Assembly (NCBI GenBank): GCA_020631815.1
Contig: JACKGW010000011.1
Coordinates: forward strand, 40,613-104,612
Source of the DNA: Planctomycetota bacterium
GTDB lineage: Bacteria; Planctomycetota; PLA2; JAEUHO01
Reading direction: 5' to 3'
DNA length: 64,000 bases
Part shown: positions 45,744 through 54,272 of the stretch, piece by piece
Layout: each line of letters begins with the position of its first letter
Numbering within the stretch: the stretch's first letter is position 1
The notes under the pieces: model-generated
The model's input: only the letters and a program-made list of their open reading frames with translations
Database searches by the model: none
Told to the model about the DNA's origin: nothing
Made by a program: the position numbers and the translations under genes

Positions 45744-46490
45744 TCACGCACGAAGGTGCCAGGCTCGCGAGTGCCGCCCTCGCTCGCCTCGCGGAAGAGC
45801 GGAACGAGCGAGTGTGGCCACGCGCGGAGGTGTCTGATCCGGCGCAGCACCGTGAGGGGTGCAGGGGTGGTGCGGAATCAGCACCCCTGCTGCGCAGGCG
45901 GAGCCGGAGCACCAACTCCGCGCGGGAGCGCGGAAGCGATCGGAGACGGGCCTCCCCCCTCGGGTCGCGTCGAGCGCGTGTGAGCCATGCCGCGGACCGA
46001 GGCAGCGACGCGGGGCGCCGGGTCTGACACCGAAGGGCGCCTCTCGCCGTCGGGACTCTCCCGTGCGCGCGCACGCAGCAGCCATCCCGGCGGCGGCCAC
46101 CGCTTGGCGGAGCCAGACCCCGCGCCCCGCGTTGCCGCTTCGCGGCGCCGCTGCGCGGGATCAGGCACCCGCCGCGCGCGCGGAGGTGTCTGAACCCGTG
46201 TCTGACCGTGAGGAGTGCAGAGGGGGTACGGAATAGCCCCTCTGCCGCGAGGGCGTGAGCCCGAGCGCCGACTCCGCGCGGGAGCGCGGAACGAGCATGT
46301 GAGGTCTCCGCCTGGGTTCAGACCCCGTGCCCGCGGCGTCGCTACCGCGACACCGCATCACGGGATCAGACCCCCAGGCTCTTCGGCTGGCCGACCTGCG
46401 GCCACCGCTTGGCGGAGCCAGACCCCGCGCCCCGCGTTGCCGCTTCGCGGCGCCGCTGCGCGGGATCAGGCACCCGCCGCGCTCGCCTCT
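45744..46490. repeat. Composite palindromic repeat cluster
   Basis: No gene in about 750 bp. Elements seen: GGTGCCAGGCTCG (45757); hairpin A variants with compensatory stems (45861-45890, loop GTGCGGAATCAG; 46217-46245, loop GTACGGAATAG); two copies of hairpin B with loop GGGA (about 45920 and 46284); the TCAGACCCC element (46314-46378); and a CCGCGTTGCCGCTTCGCGG segment twice (about 46127 and 46433), also found at 33300-33330. Confidence 0.6.
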
Positions 46491-47690
46491 CTAGATCCGC
46501 TCGAAGGGCGAGAACAGGCGCGCGTGCTCTTCCTGGGCCTCGCGATCGCTCATCGAGGCGATGCGGTCGCAGATGGCCCGCTCCAAGCCGACTTCGTCGA
46601 CCCACGCGCGAGCGACCAGGTCCAGCATCCGGGGCTCGCGCTGGTAGGCGGAGAACAGCTCCATCAGGATGCGTCGCGCCTTCGTGCCCATCTTCATGAG
46701 GCGCGGGTGGCAGTAGAAGTGCTCGTGCAGGTAGTGGGACAGGTGCCGCTGCATGCGGTGCATGTCCTTGCTGAAGCCCACCAAGAGCCCGCCTTGGTCG
46801 CGGACCGCCTGGGGGCTCGTCACGCCCGACGCCGTGATGCGCTCCCAGGTGCTCTGCACGAGGTCGCCCACCGCGTGGTCGATCATGCGCTTCACGGTGA
46901 GCAAGGCCTTGCGCTCGTGGGAGAGCTCCGGCTCCGTGCGCACCACGTGCTGCCAGTGGTTGCGCCACAGATCGACGTCGCACAGGTCCAGCGTGGTCAC
47001 GATGCCCGACGTGACGCCATCGTCGCAGTCGTGGGCCAGGTAGGTCAGCGAGTCGCAGACGTCTACCAGCTGCGCTTCGAGCAGCGGCTGCTGCCCCTGC
47101 GGGAAGCCGTGCGCCGACAGGTCGCGCGGGCTGTGGCGGGCAAAGGCCTCGCGCACTTCGTACGTGAGGTTCAGGCCCCGCCAGCGCGGATAGCGCAGCT
47201 CGAGGTGGTCGACCACGCGCAGGCCGTGCTCGTTGTGCTCGAAGCCGCCGTGCTCGGCCATCAGCTCTTGCAGGACGTACTCGCCCTTGTGGCCGAACGG
47301 GCCATGGCCCAGGTCGTGGCTGAGGGCGATGGACTCGGTGAGGTCTTCGTTGAGTCGCAGGGCGCGAGCCGCCGTGCGAGCGATCTGCGCCACCTCCATC
47401 GTGTGCGTCAGCCGCGTCCGGTAGTAGTCGCCCTCGTGGTTGACGAAGACCTGGGTCTTGTACTCGAGCTTGCGGAACGCCGACGCGTGGATGATGCGGT
47501 CGCGGTCCCGCATGTAGGCCGTGCGGTAGTCGTGCTCGGGCTCGTCGTGGACGCGACCGGCGCTGTCTTGGCTACGCATGGCGTACGGCGCCAGCTGCGC
47601 GTCCTCGCGGGCCTCGATCTCGCGGCGCGTGACGGTGCCGGTGGCGAAGCCAGGATCGGACGGGCGCGGGGACGGCGTGGTCGGAAGCAC
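46491..47690 (-). CDS. dgt: dGTP triphosphohydrolase-like HD-domain protein
   Basis: 399 aa; GTG start. HD metal motifs: RLTHTMEVAQIARTAARALRLN (His about 92), ESIALSHDLGHGPFGHKGE (HD at about 117-118, plus GHxPFGHxGE typical of dGTPases), and a later CDSLTYLAHDCDDG (Asp ligand). FRKLEYKTQVFVNHEGDYYRTRL precedes the first motif as in Dgt. Hydrolyses dGTP to deoxyguanosine and tripolyphosphate, or acts more broadly on dNTPs. A TAGACT box lies 6 nt upstream of GTG, so leaderless. Divergent from dtd with 80 bp between starts. Confidence 0.9.
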   Translation of the reverse strand: MLPTTPSPRPSDPGFATGTVTRREIEAREDAQLAPYAMRSQDSAGRVHDEPEHDYRTAYMRDRDRIIHASAFRKLEYKTQVFVNHEGDYYRTRLTHTMEVAQIARTAARALRLNEDLTESIALSHDLGHGPFGHKGEYVLQELMAEHGGFEHNEHGLRVVDHLELRYPRWRGLNLTYEVREAFARHSPRDLSAHGFPQGQQPLLEAQLVDVCDSLTYLAHDCDDGVTSGIVTTLDLCDVDLWRNHWQHVVRTEPELSHERKALLTVKRMIDHAVGDLVQSTWERITASGVTSPQAVRDQGGLLVGFSKDMHRMQRHLSHYLHEHFYCHPRLMKMGTKARRILMELFSAYQREPRMLDLVARAWVDEVGLERAICDRIASMSDREAQEEHARLFSPFERI

Positions 47691-47702
47691 GCGGGGAGTC
47701 TA
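47691..47702 (-). promoter_or_regulatory. TAGACT box 6 nt before GTG of dgt
   Basis: Minus strand TAGACT (47702-47697), CCCCGC, GTG 47690. No Shine-Dalgarno; supports the GTG start. Confidence 0.5.
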
Positions 47703-47757
47703 CCCCCTCGGGCGTGGACGGCCCGGGGCCGGGTTCTGCCTGCGGAAGACGCAGGCG

Positions 47758-47770
47758 TACCCTGTGGCGC
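47758..47770 (+). promoter_or_regulatory. TACCCT box 7 nt before ATG of dtd
   Basis: TACCCT (47758-47763), GTGGCGC, ATG 47771. Faces the dgt box on the other strand. Confidence 0.5.
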
Positions 47771-48265
47771 ATGCGGACCGTCCTCCAGCGCGTGACCAGC
47801 GCCTCCGTGCAGGTCGAGGGCGAGGTGGTGGGCTCCATCGACCGCGGCGCCCTGCTCCTCGTCGGCGTCGAGGTCGGGGACACCGTGGCCGATGCCGAGG
47901 CCACGGCGAGGAAGGTGGCGGCGCTGCGCTTCTTCCCGGGGCGCACGCCCATGGACCTGACGTTGGCGGAGGTCGGCGGCAGCTGCCTCGTCGTCAGCCA
48001 GTTCACGTTGCTGGCGTCCTTGCGCAAGGGCAACCGCCCGGGCTTCGATCGAGCCGAGGCGCCGGAGCCCGCGGCTCGGCTGGTGGACGTGGTCGTCAGC
48101 GCCCTGCGCTCCGCTGGCCTGACGGTGGCCACGGGTCGCTTCGGGGCCGACATGCAGGTCGCGCTGGTCAACGACGGGCCCGTCACCTTCGTGCTCGAAG
48201 TGCACGGCGGCCGCGTCACATCCCTGACCGGGCCGTCGGCGCCCGACGTGGCTACGGAGACGTGA
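47771..48265 (+). CDS. dtd: D-aminoacyl-tRNA deacylase
   Basis: 164 aa; start MRTVLQRVTSASVQVEGEVVG fits the family N-terminus. Signature motifs: LVVSQFTLLAS (Ser-Gln-x-x-Thr, about residues 77-87), RKGNRPGF, and the cross-subunit Gly-x-Pro loop as NDGPVTFVLE (about 137-146). Removes D-amino acids (and glycine) mis-attached to tRNA. Its stop overlaps the start of a small membrane protein (TGATG), so the two are co-translated. Confidence 0.95.
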   Translation: MRTVLQRVTSASVQVEGEVVGSIDRGALLLVGVEVGDTVADAEATARKVAALRFFPGRTPMDLTLAEVGGSCLVVSQFTLLASLRKGNRPGFDRAEAPEPAARLVDVVVSALRSAGLTVATGRFGADMQVALVNDGPVTFVLEVHGGRVTSLTGPSAPDVATET

Positions 48266-48408
48266 TGGACGAGGCACCCCACGAGACGCCGCCCCCGCGC
48301 ATCCGCGTGAAGGAGATCGTGATCCTGCTGCTGCTCGTGGCGCTCACGCTCGCCCTCATTGCCTTCTCCAGCGGGGAGCTCTGGGAGCGCTGGTTCCCGA
48401 CGGAGTAG
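48265..48408 (+). CDS. Small single-pass membrane protein
   Basis: 47 aa: acidic/Pro-rich N-terminus (MDEAPHETPPPRIRVKE), one hydrophobic helix (IVILLLLVALTLALIAF) and a short C-terminal tail ending WFPTE. ATG 48265 overlaps the dtd stop. No family recognised. Probably inner-membrane; the overlap supports it as a real gene. Confidence 0.6.
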   Translation: MDEAPHETPPPRIRVKEIVILLLLVALTLALIAFSSGELWERWFPTE

Positions 48409-48565
48409 GCGGGTGCCAGGCTCGCGGCGGCGCCGCTTGCGGCGCGGGCCGCGTGCCTGGCTCCTGCCTGCGGCGCCCTTCCCCCGTTTTTTGCCTGGGG
48501 CGTGCGTGGGGGACGACCGCGGCGCGCCGTCTGGCGTTCAATGCACGCATGAAGGCCTGGGCCCC
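48409..48565. repeat. GTGCCAGGCTCG inverted pair
   Basis: GGTGCCAGGCTCG (48413) and CGTGCCTGGCTCC (48451) with GCGGCGCCGCTTGCGGCG between them, followed by a CCCCCGTTTTTTGCC run near 48482. A plausible terminator for the dtd operon. Confidence 0.45.
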
Positions 48566-50755
48566 ATGACCCGTCGCGCGACGCTCCTCCTGCTGCTCGT
48601 CGTCGGTGTCGTGGTGGCGGCCGCTCCGGCCTCGGCGGACTCCGGCTGCATCGTGCCGGCAGGCGAGGTCCCGCTTGGCGCCCCGGGCGCGCGCCTGGAA
48701 CACGAGGACGTAGACGTGCGCGTGAACGGCGCCTTGGCGCAGGTCACCGTGCGCCAGACGTTCGGCGGCATCGTGCCGCGCGCCGCCGGCCTGCAGTACG
48801 TGTTGCCCATCGAAGCAGGCTCCGGTGGCCACGACGTGCGCGTGCTCGTCGATGGAGAGCCCCTCGCCACGCAGCTGCTGACGGGCGAGGACGCACGGCA
48901 GTGGCTGCTGGATGCGATGGCGCGAACGCGCCGCCGTGGCCTTGCCTGCTTCTGGGGTCGCGACCTGCTCGTGGCGTCCCTGGGCGAGCTGGCCGGACCG
49001 CGCCAACGCACGGTCGAGGTGCGGAGGGATCTCCGCCTCGCCCCGGCGGGCGGCGTGCGCTCGTTCATCCATCGGTCGGGCTGCCTCGCGGGCTCGGCCC
49101 TGTTGCGCGTCCGCGTGGAGATCGTGGGGCCCGAGGCGGCGGGGCCCCTCTGGTCGCCTACAGCCGACGTCACGCTGACGCGCCGCGATCCCCAGCACGT
49201 CGAGGCCCTGCATGGTGGCTCCATCGACGATCGCTCGGCGCCGTTCGTTCTCGCCTGGGGCGATGGGGGACCGGGCGGCCACACGCTGCTCACCACGCAT
49301 TGGCCGCGCGGCTCGGAGTCGGGCTGGTTCGCGTGCGTCGTGGCACCGCCCGCCGCCGACAACCCGACCGCCACGGCGCCTGCGCCTCTCGCCCGCACGC
49401 TGATCCTCGTGCTCGATGCGACGGCGTCCATGCGCGGTCGCTCGATCGAGCGCGTTCGCCGCGCCATCACGCGCATCCTGCCCACGCTGCGCACGCGCGA
49501 CCGCCTGATGGTCATTGCCTACGGCGAGCAGCTGCAATGCTGGCCGGACGCGCCCGCGCCGGCGAACGACGAGGTGAAGCTTGGCGTGAAGACGTGGCTC
49601 GGACGGTTGCGACCGGCGGGTGGCGGCGACTTGTCGGCAGCGCTCGACATGGCCCTGCAGGCGCCCCGCAGCCCGGACCACGTCACGCAGGTCGTGCTCG
49701 TGACGGACGGTCGGCCCATCCAGGGCGATGTCGACGAGGGCGATCTCCTCGCGCGCGCGGCGCGCGGCCTGGGCGACCCTCCTGCCTCCGTCCACACGAT
49801 CGCCCTTGGCGTCGATGCTCCGAGCACGCTGCTGGACCGCCTGGCCCTCTCGTCGCGCGGCACGCCCACGACCATCTCGCCGCGCGAGGACGGCGGTGTG
49901 GTGCTGGGCGAGGTGCTCGAGCGCCTCGGGCACGTGTGGCTGGCCGAACCCGAGGTCGACCTGTCTGCCCTCGGTGCTCTCGACGTCGAGCCGCCGCCGG
50001 ATCGCTTGTCGGATCTCGTCCTGGGTGAGCCGATCGTGCTGCTCGGCCGCTACACGAAGCCGGGCGTCGCCGACATCGTGCTGCGCGGTCGCGAGGGCCT
50101 GACCCGGCGTGAGCGTCACCAGCTGCACCAGGCCGCCGAACCTGGACAGGGGCTGGGCCTGGACGTGATCGAGCGCGTGTCGGCGGTGCGCCGTGCCGCC
50201 CACCTCGTCGATCGCTTGCGTCTCGACGGCAGCGACGACCCCACCTTGCTATTGGCCTTGCTGCAGCTTGGCGCGCAGTACGGTGCCGTCACCGAGTACA
50301 CCGCGTCGCTGGCCGACCCCGACGCCCCGCCCCCCGGTCGTTTCGACGAGCACGTGGGGCTCGCGCGCGCGCTGCTCGTCGATCTGCGCCGCCTCACGAG
50401 CGGCGCCTCGGCGATGGCACAGGCCAAGGGCAACCAGGGGCGGCGCGCCGCCCAGCGCGTCCCGGCCGATGACGTCCCGCTCGTCGTCAGCTCACCGGGC
50501 GGGCGTGACTTGGAGGTCGTGCGTCTGGCCGGCGTGCGCCAGCGTGGAGGGCGCACGTTCTTCCTGCGCACGGGCCAGGGCTGGGTCGAGGGCACGGTGA
50601 ACAGCTACGAAGGCGTCCAGACCGTCCGGCCCGGCACGCCCGCGTTCGTCGAATTGCTCGACGACCTCGGCCCCGAAGGCGTGGACCTCTTCGCGCTCGA
50701 CGGGCCCATCTTGTTGCACCACCGCGACCGCGTCGTACAGGTCGCGGTGGACTAG
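48566..50755 (+). CDS. Exported VIT/vWA-domain protein
   Basis: 729 aa; ATG 48566 (MTRRATLLLLLVVGVVVAAAPASADSG) begins a clear signal peptide, so the longer open frame is not used. Residues about 40-150 resemble a vault (VIT) domain: LEHEDVDVRVNGALAQVTVRQTF, YVLPIEAGSGGHDVRVLVDGE. A von Willebrand A domain follows at about 275-450 with a modified MIDAS in TLILVLDATASMRGRSIERVR (D-x-T-x-S rather than DxSxS), SAALDMALQ and VVLVTDGRP. VIT/vWA proteins (inter-alpha-trypsin inhibitor-like) are common in Planctomycetota. Followed 11 nt later by a two-component system, which suggests envelope signalling. Confidence 0.85.
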   Translation: MTRRATLLLLLVVGVVVAAAPASADSGCIVPAGEVPLGAPGARLEHEDVDVRVNGALAQVTVRQTFGGIVPRAAGLQYVLPIEAGSGGHDVRVLVDGEPLATQLLTGEDARQWLLDAMARTRRRGLACFWGRDLLVASLGELAGPRQRTVEVRRDLRLAPAGGVRSFIHRSGCLAGSALLRVRVEIVGPEAAGPLWSPTADVTLTRRDPQHVEALHGGSIDDRSAPFVLAWGDGGPGGHTLLTTHWPRGSESGWFACVVAPPAADNPTATAPAPLARTLILVLDATASMRGRSIERVRRAITRILPTLRTRDRLMVIAYGEQLQCWPDAPAPANDEVKLGVKTWLGRLRPAGGGDLSAALDMALQAPRSPDHVTQVVLVTDGRPIQGDVDEGDLLARAARGLGDPPASVHTIALGVDAPSTLLDRLALSSRGTPTTISPREDGGVVLGEVLERLGHVWLAEPEVDLSALGALDVEPPPDRLSDLVLGEPIVLLGRYTKPGVADIVLRGREGLTRRERHQLHQAAEPGQGLGLDVIERVSAVRRAAHLVDRLRLDGSDDPTLLLALLQLGAQYGAVTEYTASLADPDAPPPGRFDEHVGLARALLVDLRRLTSGASAMAQAKGNQGRRAAQRVPADDVPLVVSSPGGRDLEVVRLAGVRQRGGRTFFLRTGQGWVEGTVNSYEGVQTVRPGTPAFVELLDDLGPEGVDLFALDGPILLHHRDRVVQVAVD

Positions 50756-50766
50756 GGGGCTGCGTC

Positions 50767-51462
50767 GTGACGAAGGACCAACCGCGCGTCTTGGTGGTCG
50801 AGGACGAACCGGCCCTGGCCGAAGGCCTGGCCGAGGCCTTGGGCTTCCAGGGCTACGACGTGGACGTCGCCGATGACGGGGAGCGGGGTCTCGATCTCGC
50901 CATGCGTCGCGGCTACGACGTGATGCTCCTCGACGTGATGCTGCCGCGGCTCGACGGCTTCGAGGTGCTGCGACGCCTGCGGGCTGCCGGTCGCACCGTG
51001 CCCACGATCCTGCTCACGGCCAAGGGCGCCGAGGAGGATCGCGTCCGTGGCCTCGAGACGGGAGCCGACGACTACGTCACCAAGCCCTTCGCCCTCCGCG
51101 AGCTCGTCGCGCGGGTCGCGGCCCAGATCCGCCGGACACGTCGCGAGCGCCACGAAGGCGACGTCTTCGAAGCCGACGGCATGCGCTTCGACCTGGGTCG
51201 TCTCGTCGTGCAGAAGGACGGCGAGGAGATCGTCCTGACCCCCCGCGAGGGCGAGATCATCGCCTACCTGCGCAGCAAGCAGGGCAACGTCGTCACGCGC
51301 GAGGCGTTCCTCCTCGACGTGTGGCGCTACCCCACGGCGACCGTCGAGACGCGCACGGTGGACAACACGCTGGCCGCGCTGCGTCGCAAGATCGAAGGCT
51401 CCGCCGAACCGCGCCTCATCCTCACGGTGCGCGGGAAGGGCTACCGGTGGGGCGGCGGGTAG
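50767..51462 (+). CDS. OmpR-family response regulator
   Basis: 231 aa; GTG 50767. Receiver domain: acidic pocket VEDEP (about 11-15), phospho-acceptor Asp56 (MLLDVMLPRLDGFEVL), Thr in LLTAKGAEEDR, Lys in YVTKPFALREL. Winged-helix DNA-binding domain from about residue 130 (LTPREGEIIAYLRSKQGNVVTREAFLLDVW, TRTVDNTLAALRRKIEGS, LILTVRGKGYRWGGG). Controls transcription when phosphorylated, presumably by the kinase whose gene overlaps its 3' end. Confidence 0.95.
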   Translation: MTKDQPRVLVVEDEPALAEGLAEALGFQGYDVDVADDGERGLDLAMRRGYDVMLLDVMLPRLDGFEVLRRLRAAGRTVPTILLTAKGAEEDRVRGLETGADDYVTKPFALRELVARVAAQIRRTRRERHEGDVFEADGMRFDLGRLVVQKDGEEIVLTPREGEIIAYLRSKQGNVVTREAFLLDVWRYPTATVETRTVDNTLAALRRKIEGSAEPRLILTVRGKGYRWGGG

Positions 51463-53345
51463 GTCGCGCCCGCCGCATCGGCGTCCCACGCGCCGCCTGG
51501 GTCGTCGCGCTCGTCCTCGTGACGCCGGCCATCGCCTTCTCGGCCTTGGGCTGGCGTGGGGTGCAGCGCGAGCATGCCGCGCGCACGGTCGAGATGGCGG
51601 GCCTGGCCGAGGCCGCGCTCGACCGTCGCATGGGCGCCCTGGTCGATGCGCTGGAGCGCGTCCGCGCGCGTGAGAGCCTGCGCGACCCGACGGACTGGCA
51701 AGACGAAGTGCTGCCGCGCTCCCTGGACGAAATGGCGCTCGCGTTCCAGGAGTCGCCGCTCAAGCCCTCACCAGCCGAGCCCCTGGTGCGCGGTTGGTTC
51801 CAGTGGGAGCTGCTCGACGGCGCGCCGATGGGTGAGCGCCCCGAGGTGTTCCCGCCCCAAGACCAAGGTCTGGCCGACCAGCTCGTGGCGGCCTACGGCG
51901 CCGATCTCGTCGCCCGTCTGGAGCACGCCCCGCACGACGTGGCCTTGAGCGGGCGTGGTGGCATCGTTCGTCGCTACCCCTTGCGCTACATTGCGGCCAA
52001 CGAAGAGCGCGGCCAGCTCATCGAGGAGCTGCTCGACCTCAACCAGCGTGGCGCAATCCGCCAGCTCGCCAACGCGCAGCAACGTGCCGAGCCGTCCACG
52101 GCGACGCCCTACATCGACTCCTTCGAGCGCCGCACGCGAGGGAAGGACGAGATCGAAGTCCGCCTCACGCCCATGCGCTGGCTGGCTCGGCCGGCGGGCA
52201 CCGAGGCCCCGCATCTGCTCGCGTGGCGCTTGGTCCACGTCCCGGGGGACTTCGCCGAACGCCGCGAGATCCACGGCGACCGGTGGTTCGTCCAAGGCGT
52301 GGCGCTCGACATCTCGAGTCGCCTGCCGCGCGGCTGGGAAGCCGAGGGCGACATCGAGATCGGAGGCGGGGAGCAGCTCGACGGCGATCCACCCGCCACG
52401 GCTCGCCGCGACCTGGTCGAGCTCCTGGGCGCCGAACCGGCAGTCCCCGTTCGCATGCCGGGCAAGGGTCGGCCGCGGGGCGTGCTCGTGGTCCCTGGCG
52501 ACGAGGAGCTCGTGCTCGGAGCGCGCGTTGCCCCCGGCGCCATCGAGCAGCAGTGGTCCAAGATGCGCGATCGCTTCCTGCTGCAGCTGGCCGGGTTGGC
52601 CGCGCTCGTCGCCGGTGGCTTCGTCCTGCTGGTGCGCATGCTGCGCCGCGAGCGCGCACTCGTCCGGCGCAAGGAGGACTTCGTCGCGGCCGTCACCCAC
52701 GAGCTGAAGACGCCCTTGACGGGCATCCGCATGTACGCCGAGATGCTGAAGGAAGGCTGGGTCAGCAGCCCCGAAGCGGCCGACCGCTACGCGTCCCGGA
52801 TCCTGGGCGAGAGCGAGCGTCTCGGCCATCTCGTGGACCAGGTGCTGGACTTGGCGGCGCTGGAACGCGGCGTCGCGCAGGTCCATGCACGCCCCGGCGA
52901 TCTCGCGGCGGCCGTGGAGGAAGCGGTCGGCCTCATGCAGCCGCGCGCCCAGCAGCAGGGCGTCACGCTCGCGCTGGATGTGGAGCCGGGGCTGGCGCCC
53001 GTCGTGTTCGACCCCCGCTTGGTGAAGCCTCTCGTGCTGAACCTGGTGGACAACGCGATCAAGTACGGCGCGCGCGGCGACGACAAGACCGTCCGCGTGC
53101 GCGTGGCGCGGGACGGAGAACGCACGGTGGTCAGCGTGGCCGATCGGGGGCCGGGCATCGACCCGGAGATCCGCCGCGACCTGTTCCGCCCCTTCCAGCG
53201 TGCCGAGGGTGAGCTGACGCGCGACACGGCCGGCGTCGGCATCGGCTTGGCCCTGGTGAAGCGCTACGCCGACGCCCACCGCGCCCGCGTCGTCGTCGAC
53301 AGCGAGCCCGGCCGCGGCACCACGATCGGCGTGCGGTTCCGGTGA
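51447..53345 (+). CDS. Membrane sensor histidine kinase
   Basis: 632 aa; GTG 51447 overlaps the regulator gene by 16 nt. First membrane segment about 18-34 (AWVVALVLVTPAIAFSALGW), long extracytoplasmic sensor region, second segment about 375-395 (LLQLAGLAALVAGGFVLLVRML). Kinase core: H-box His418 in AAVTHELKTPLTGIRMY, N-box NLVDNAIKYGA, G1 DRGPGID, F-box LFRPFQR, G2 GVGIGLALVKRY. HisKA/HATPase_c type, no HAMP clearly visible. The ligand is unknown. Confidence 0.93.
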   Translation: MGRRVGRARRIGVPRAAWVVALVLVTPAIAFSALGWRGVQREHAARTVEMAGLAEAALDRRMGALVDALERVRARESLRDPTDWQDEVLPRSLDEMALAFQESPLKPSPAEPLVRGWFQWELLDGAPMGERPEVFPPQDQGLADQLVAAYGADLVARLEHAPHDVALSGRGGIVRRYPLRYIAANEERGQLIEELLDLNQRGAIRQLANAQQRAEPSTATPYIDSFERRTRGKDEIEVRLTPMRWLARPAGTEAPHLLAWRLVHVPGDFAERREIHGDRWFVQGVALDISSRLPRGWEAEGDIEIGGGEQLDGDPPATARRDLVELLGAEPAVPVRMPGKGRPRGVLVVPGDEELVLGARVAPGAIEQQWSKMRDRFLLQLAGLAALVAGGFVLLVRMLRRERALVRRKEDFVAAVTHELKTPLTGIRMYAEMLKEGWVSSPEAADRYASRILGESERLGHLVDQVLDLAALERGVAQVHARPGDLAAAVEEAVGLMQPRAQQQGVTLALDVEPGLAPVVFDPRLVKPLVLNLVDNAIKYGARGDDKTVRVRVARDGERTVVSVADRGPGIDPEIRRDLFRPFQRAEGELTRDTAGVGIGLALVKRYADAHRARVVVDSEPGRGTTIGVRFR

Positions 53346-53565
53346 CGTGCCAGTGCCGGCGCGAAGGTGCCCGGCTCGCGGCGGCGGAGCGAAGCGACGC
53401 GGGCCGCGTGCCAGGCTCCGGAGTGCGACGTCCGCCGAGAGGGATGCCCCGCCGCGATCGACGAACGAGGCCCCCTGAGCTCTCGCGGCCCGCCAACGGA
53501 GCCTGGCACCTCGCCCGCGCAGCGGCGCTGCCGCCGCGCAGCAAGGAGCCGGGCACCAGCCTGCG
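53346..53565. repeat. GTGCCAGGCTCC-type intergenic repeats
   Basis: Two direct and two inverted units: AGGTGCCCGGCTCG (53365), GTGCCAGGCTCC (53409), GAGCCTGGCACC (53500) and GGAGCCGGGCACC (53546), with GCGGCGGAGCGAAGCG-type GC-rich spacers. Can fold as nested hairpins after the kinase gene. No gene seen. Confidence 0.5.
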
Positions 53566-53577
53566 TACACTCCCGGC
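53566..53577 (+). promoter_or_regulatory. TACACT box 6 nt before ATG 53578
   Basis: TACACT (53566-53571), CCCGGC, ATG. No Shine-Dalgarno. Confidence 0.5.
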
Positions 53578-54204
53578 ATGACCCTGGACGGGATCGAGCG
53601 GGCGATCATCCACGCCATCACGTGCACGTGGCACCACCCGGTGCTGGGTGGCGTGTTCCGCGTCCTGCAGAGCGACGCGGTTGCCATCCCGCTGTTCCTG
53701 CTCGCCACCTCCCTGGTGGCCCGCCGCGATGGGCACCGCGCGGCGCGCACGGTGCTGACCGGCGCCGCGGCCTTCGGCGTCGGCATGCTGATCGCGACGC
53801 TGCTCTGGGCGACGATTCCCCGCGAGCGTCCGCCGCATGCCTACGAGCGCTGGCTGCGCTCGGAGTCCGAGCTGGCCACGTGCGCCTCGCACCCCGAGGC
53901 GTTTCCCGTCCGCGACCGCGTCAGCACGCGGCGGTCCTTCCCCAGCCGGCACGGCATCACCGTGGGTGCCTTCGTCACGGCGCTGGTCCTCGCCTCGTGG
54001 CGCCTCGGCCTCTTGGCGATTCCCTACGGGCTCCTCGTGGCAGTCGGACGTGTGTACGTCGGTCGCCACTGGCCAACCGACGTGCTGGCCGGCATCGTCA
54101 TCGGGACCACGCTCTCCCTCGTGGCGTGGCGGCTGGCACCCCGCTTCCTGACGTGGCCTCCGCCCTGGCCCGGCCGCAGCGCCAAGCCCGCCCAGCCATC
54201 GTAG
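53578..54204 (+). CDS. PAP2-family membrane phosphatase
   Basis: 208 aa with five to six hydrophobic segments. PAP2 signature: first motif near IPRERPPHAYERW (K/R-x6-R-P-like, about residue 80), second FPSRHGITVGAF (PSxH, about 120-130), third VGRVYVGRHWPTDVLAGIVIG (SR-x5-H-x3-D-like, about 158-175), the His and Asp forming the catalytic site. Probably removes phosphate from lipid phosphates such as undecaprenyl pyrophosphate or phosphatidate. Followed by the NAT-like gene. Confidence 0.85.
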   Translation: MTLDGIERAIIHAITCTWHHPVLGGVFRVLQSDAVAIPLFLLATSLVARRDGHRAARTVLTGAAAFGVGMLIATLLWATIPRERPPHAYERWLRSESELATCASHPEAFPVRDRVSTRRSFPSRHGITVGAFVTALVLASWRLGLLAIPYGLLVAVGRVYVGRHWPTDVLAGIVIGTTLSLVAWRLAPRFLTWPPPWPGRSAKPAQPS

Positions 54205-54272
54205 GCCCGGTTGCTACACTGGGGGCGCGGGTCGCCGCATCGCCCGACGGTGCCTCGCGCGGGACCTTCCGC

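Noticed and set aside
46215..47795. 526-codon plus-strand frame opposite dgt
   Set aside because: It is the shadow of a well-supported HD-domain gene; its translation is His/Val/Leu-rich without domains and it begins inside repeats.
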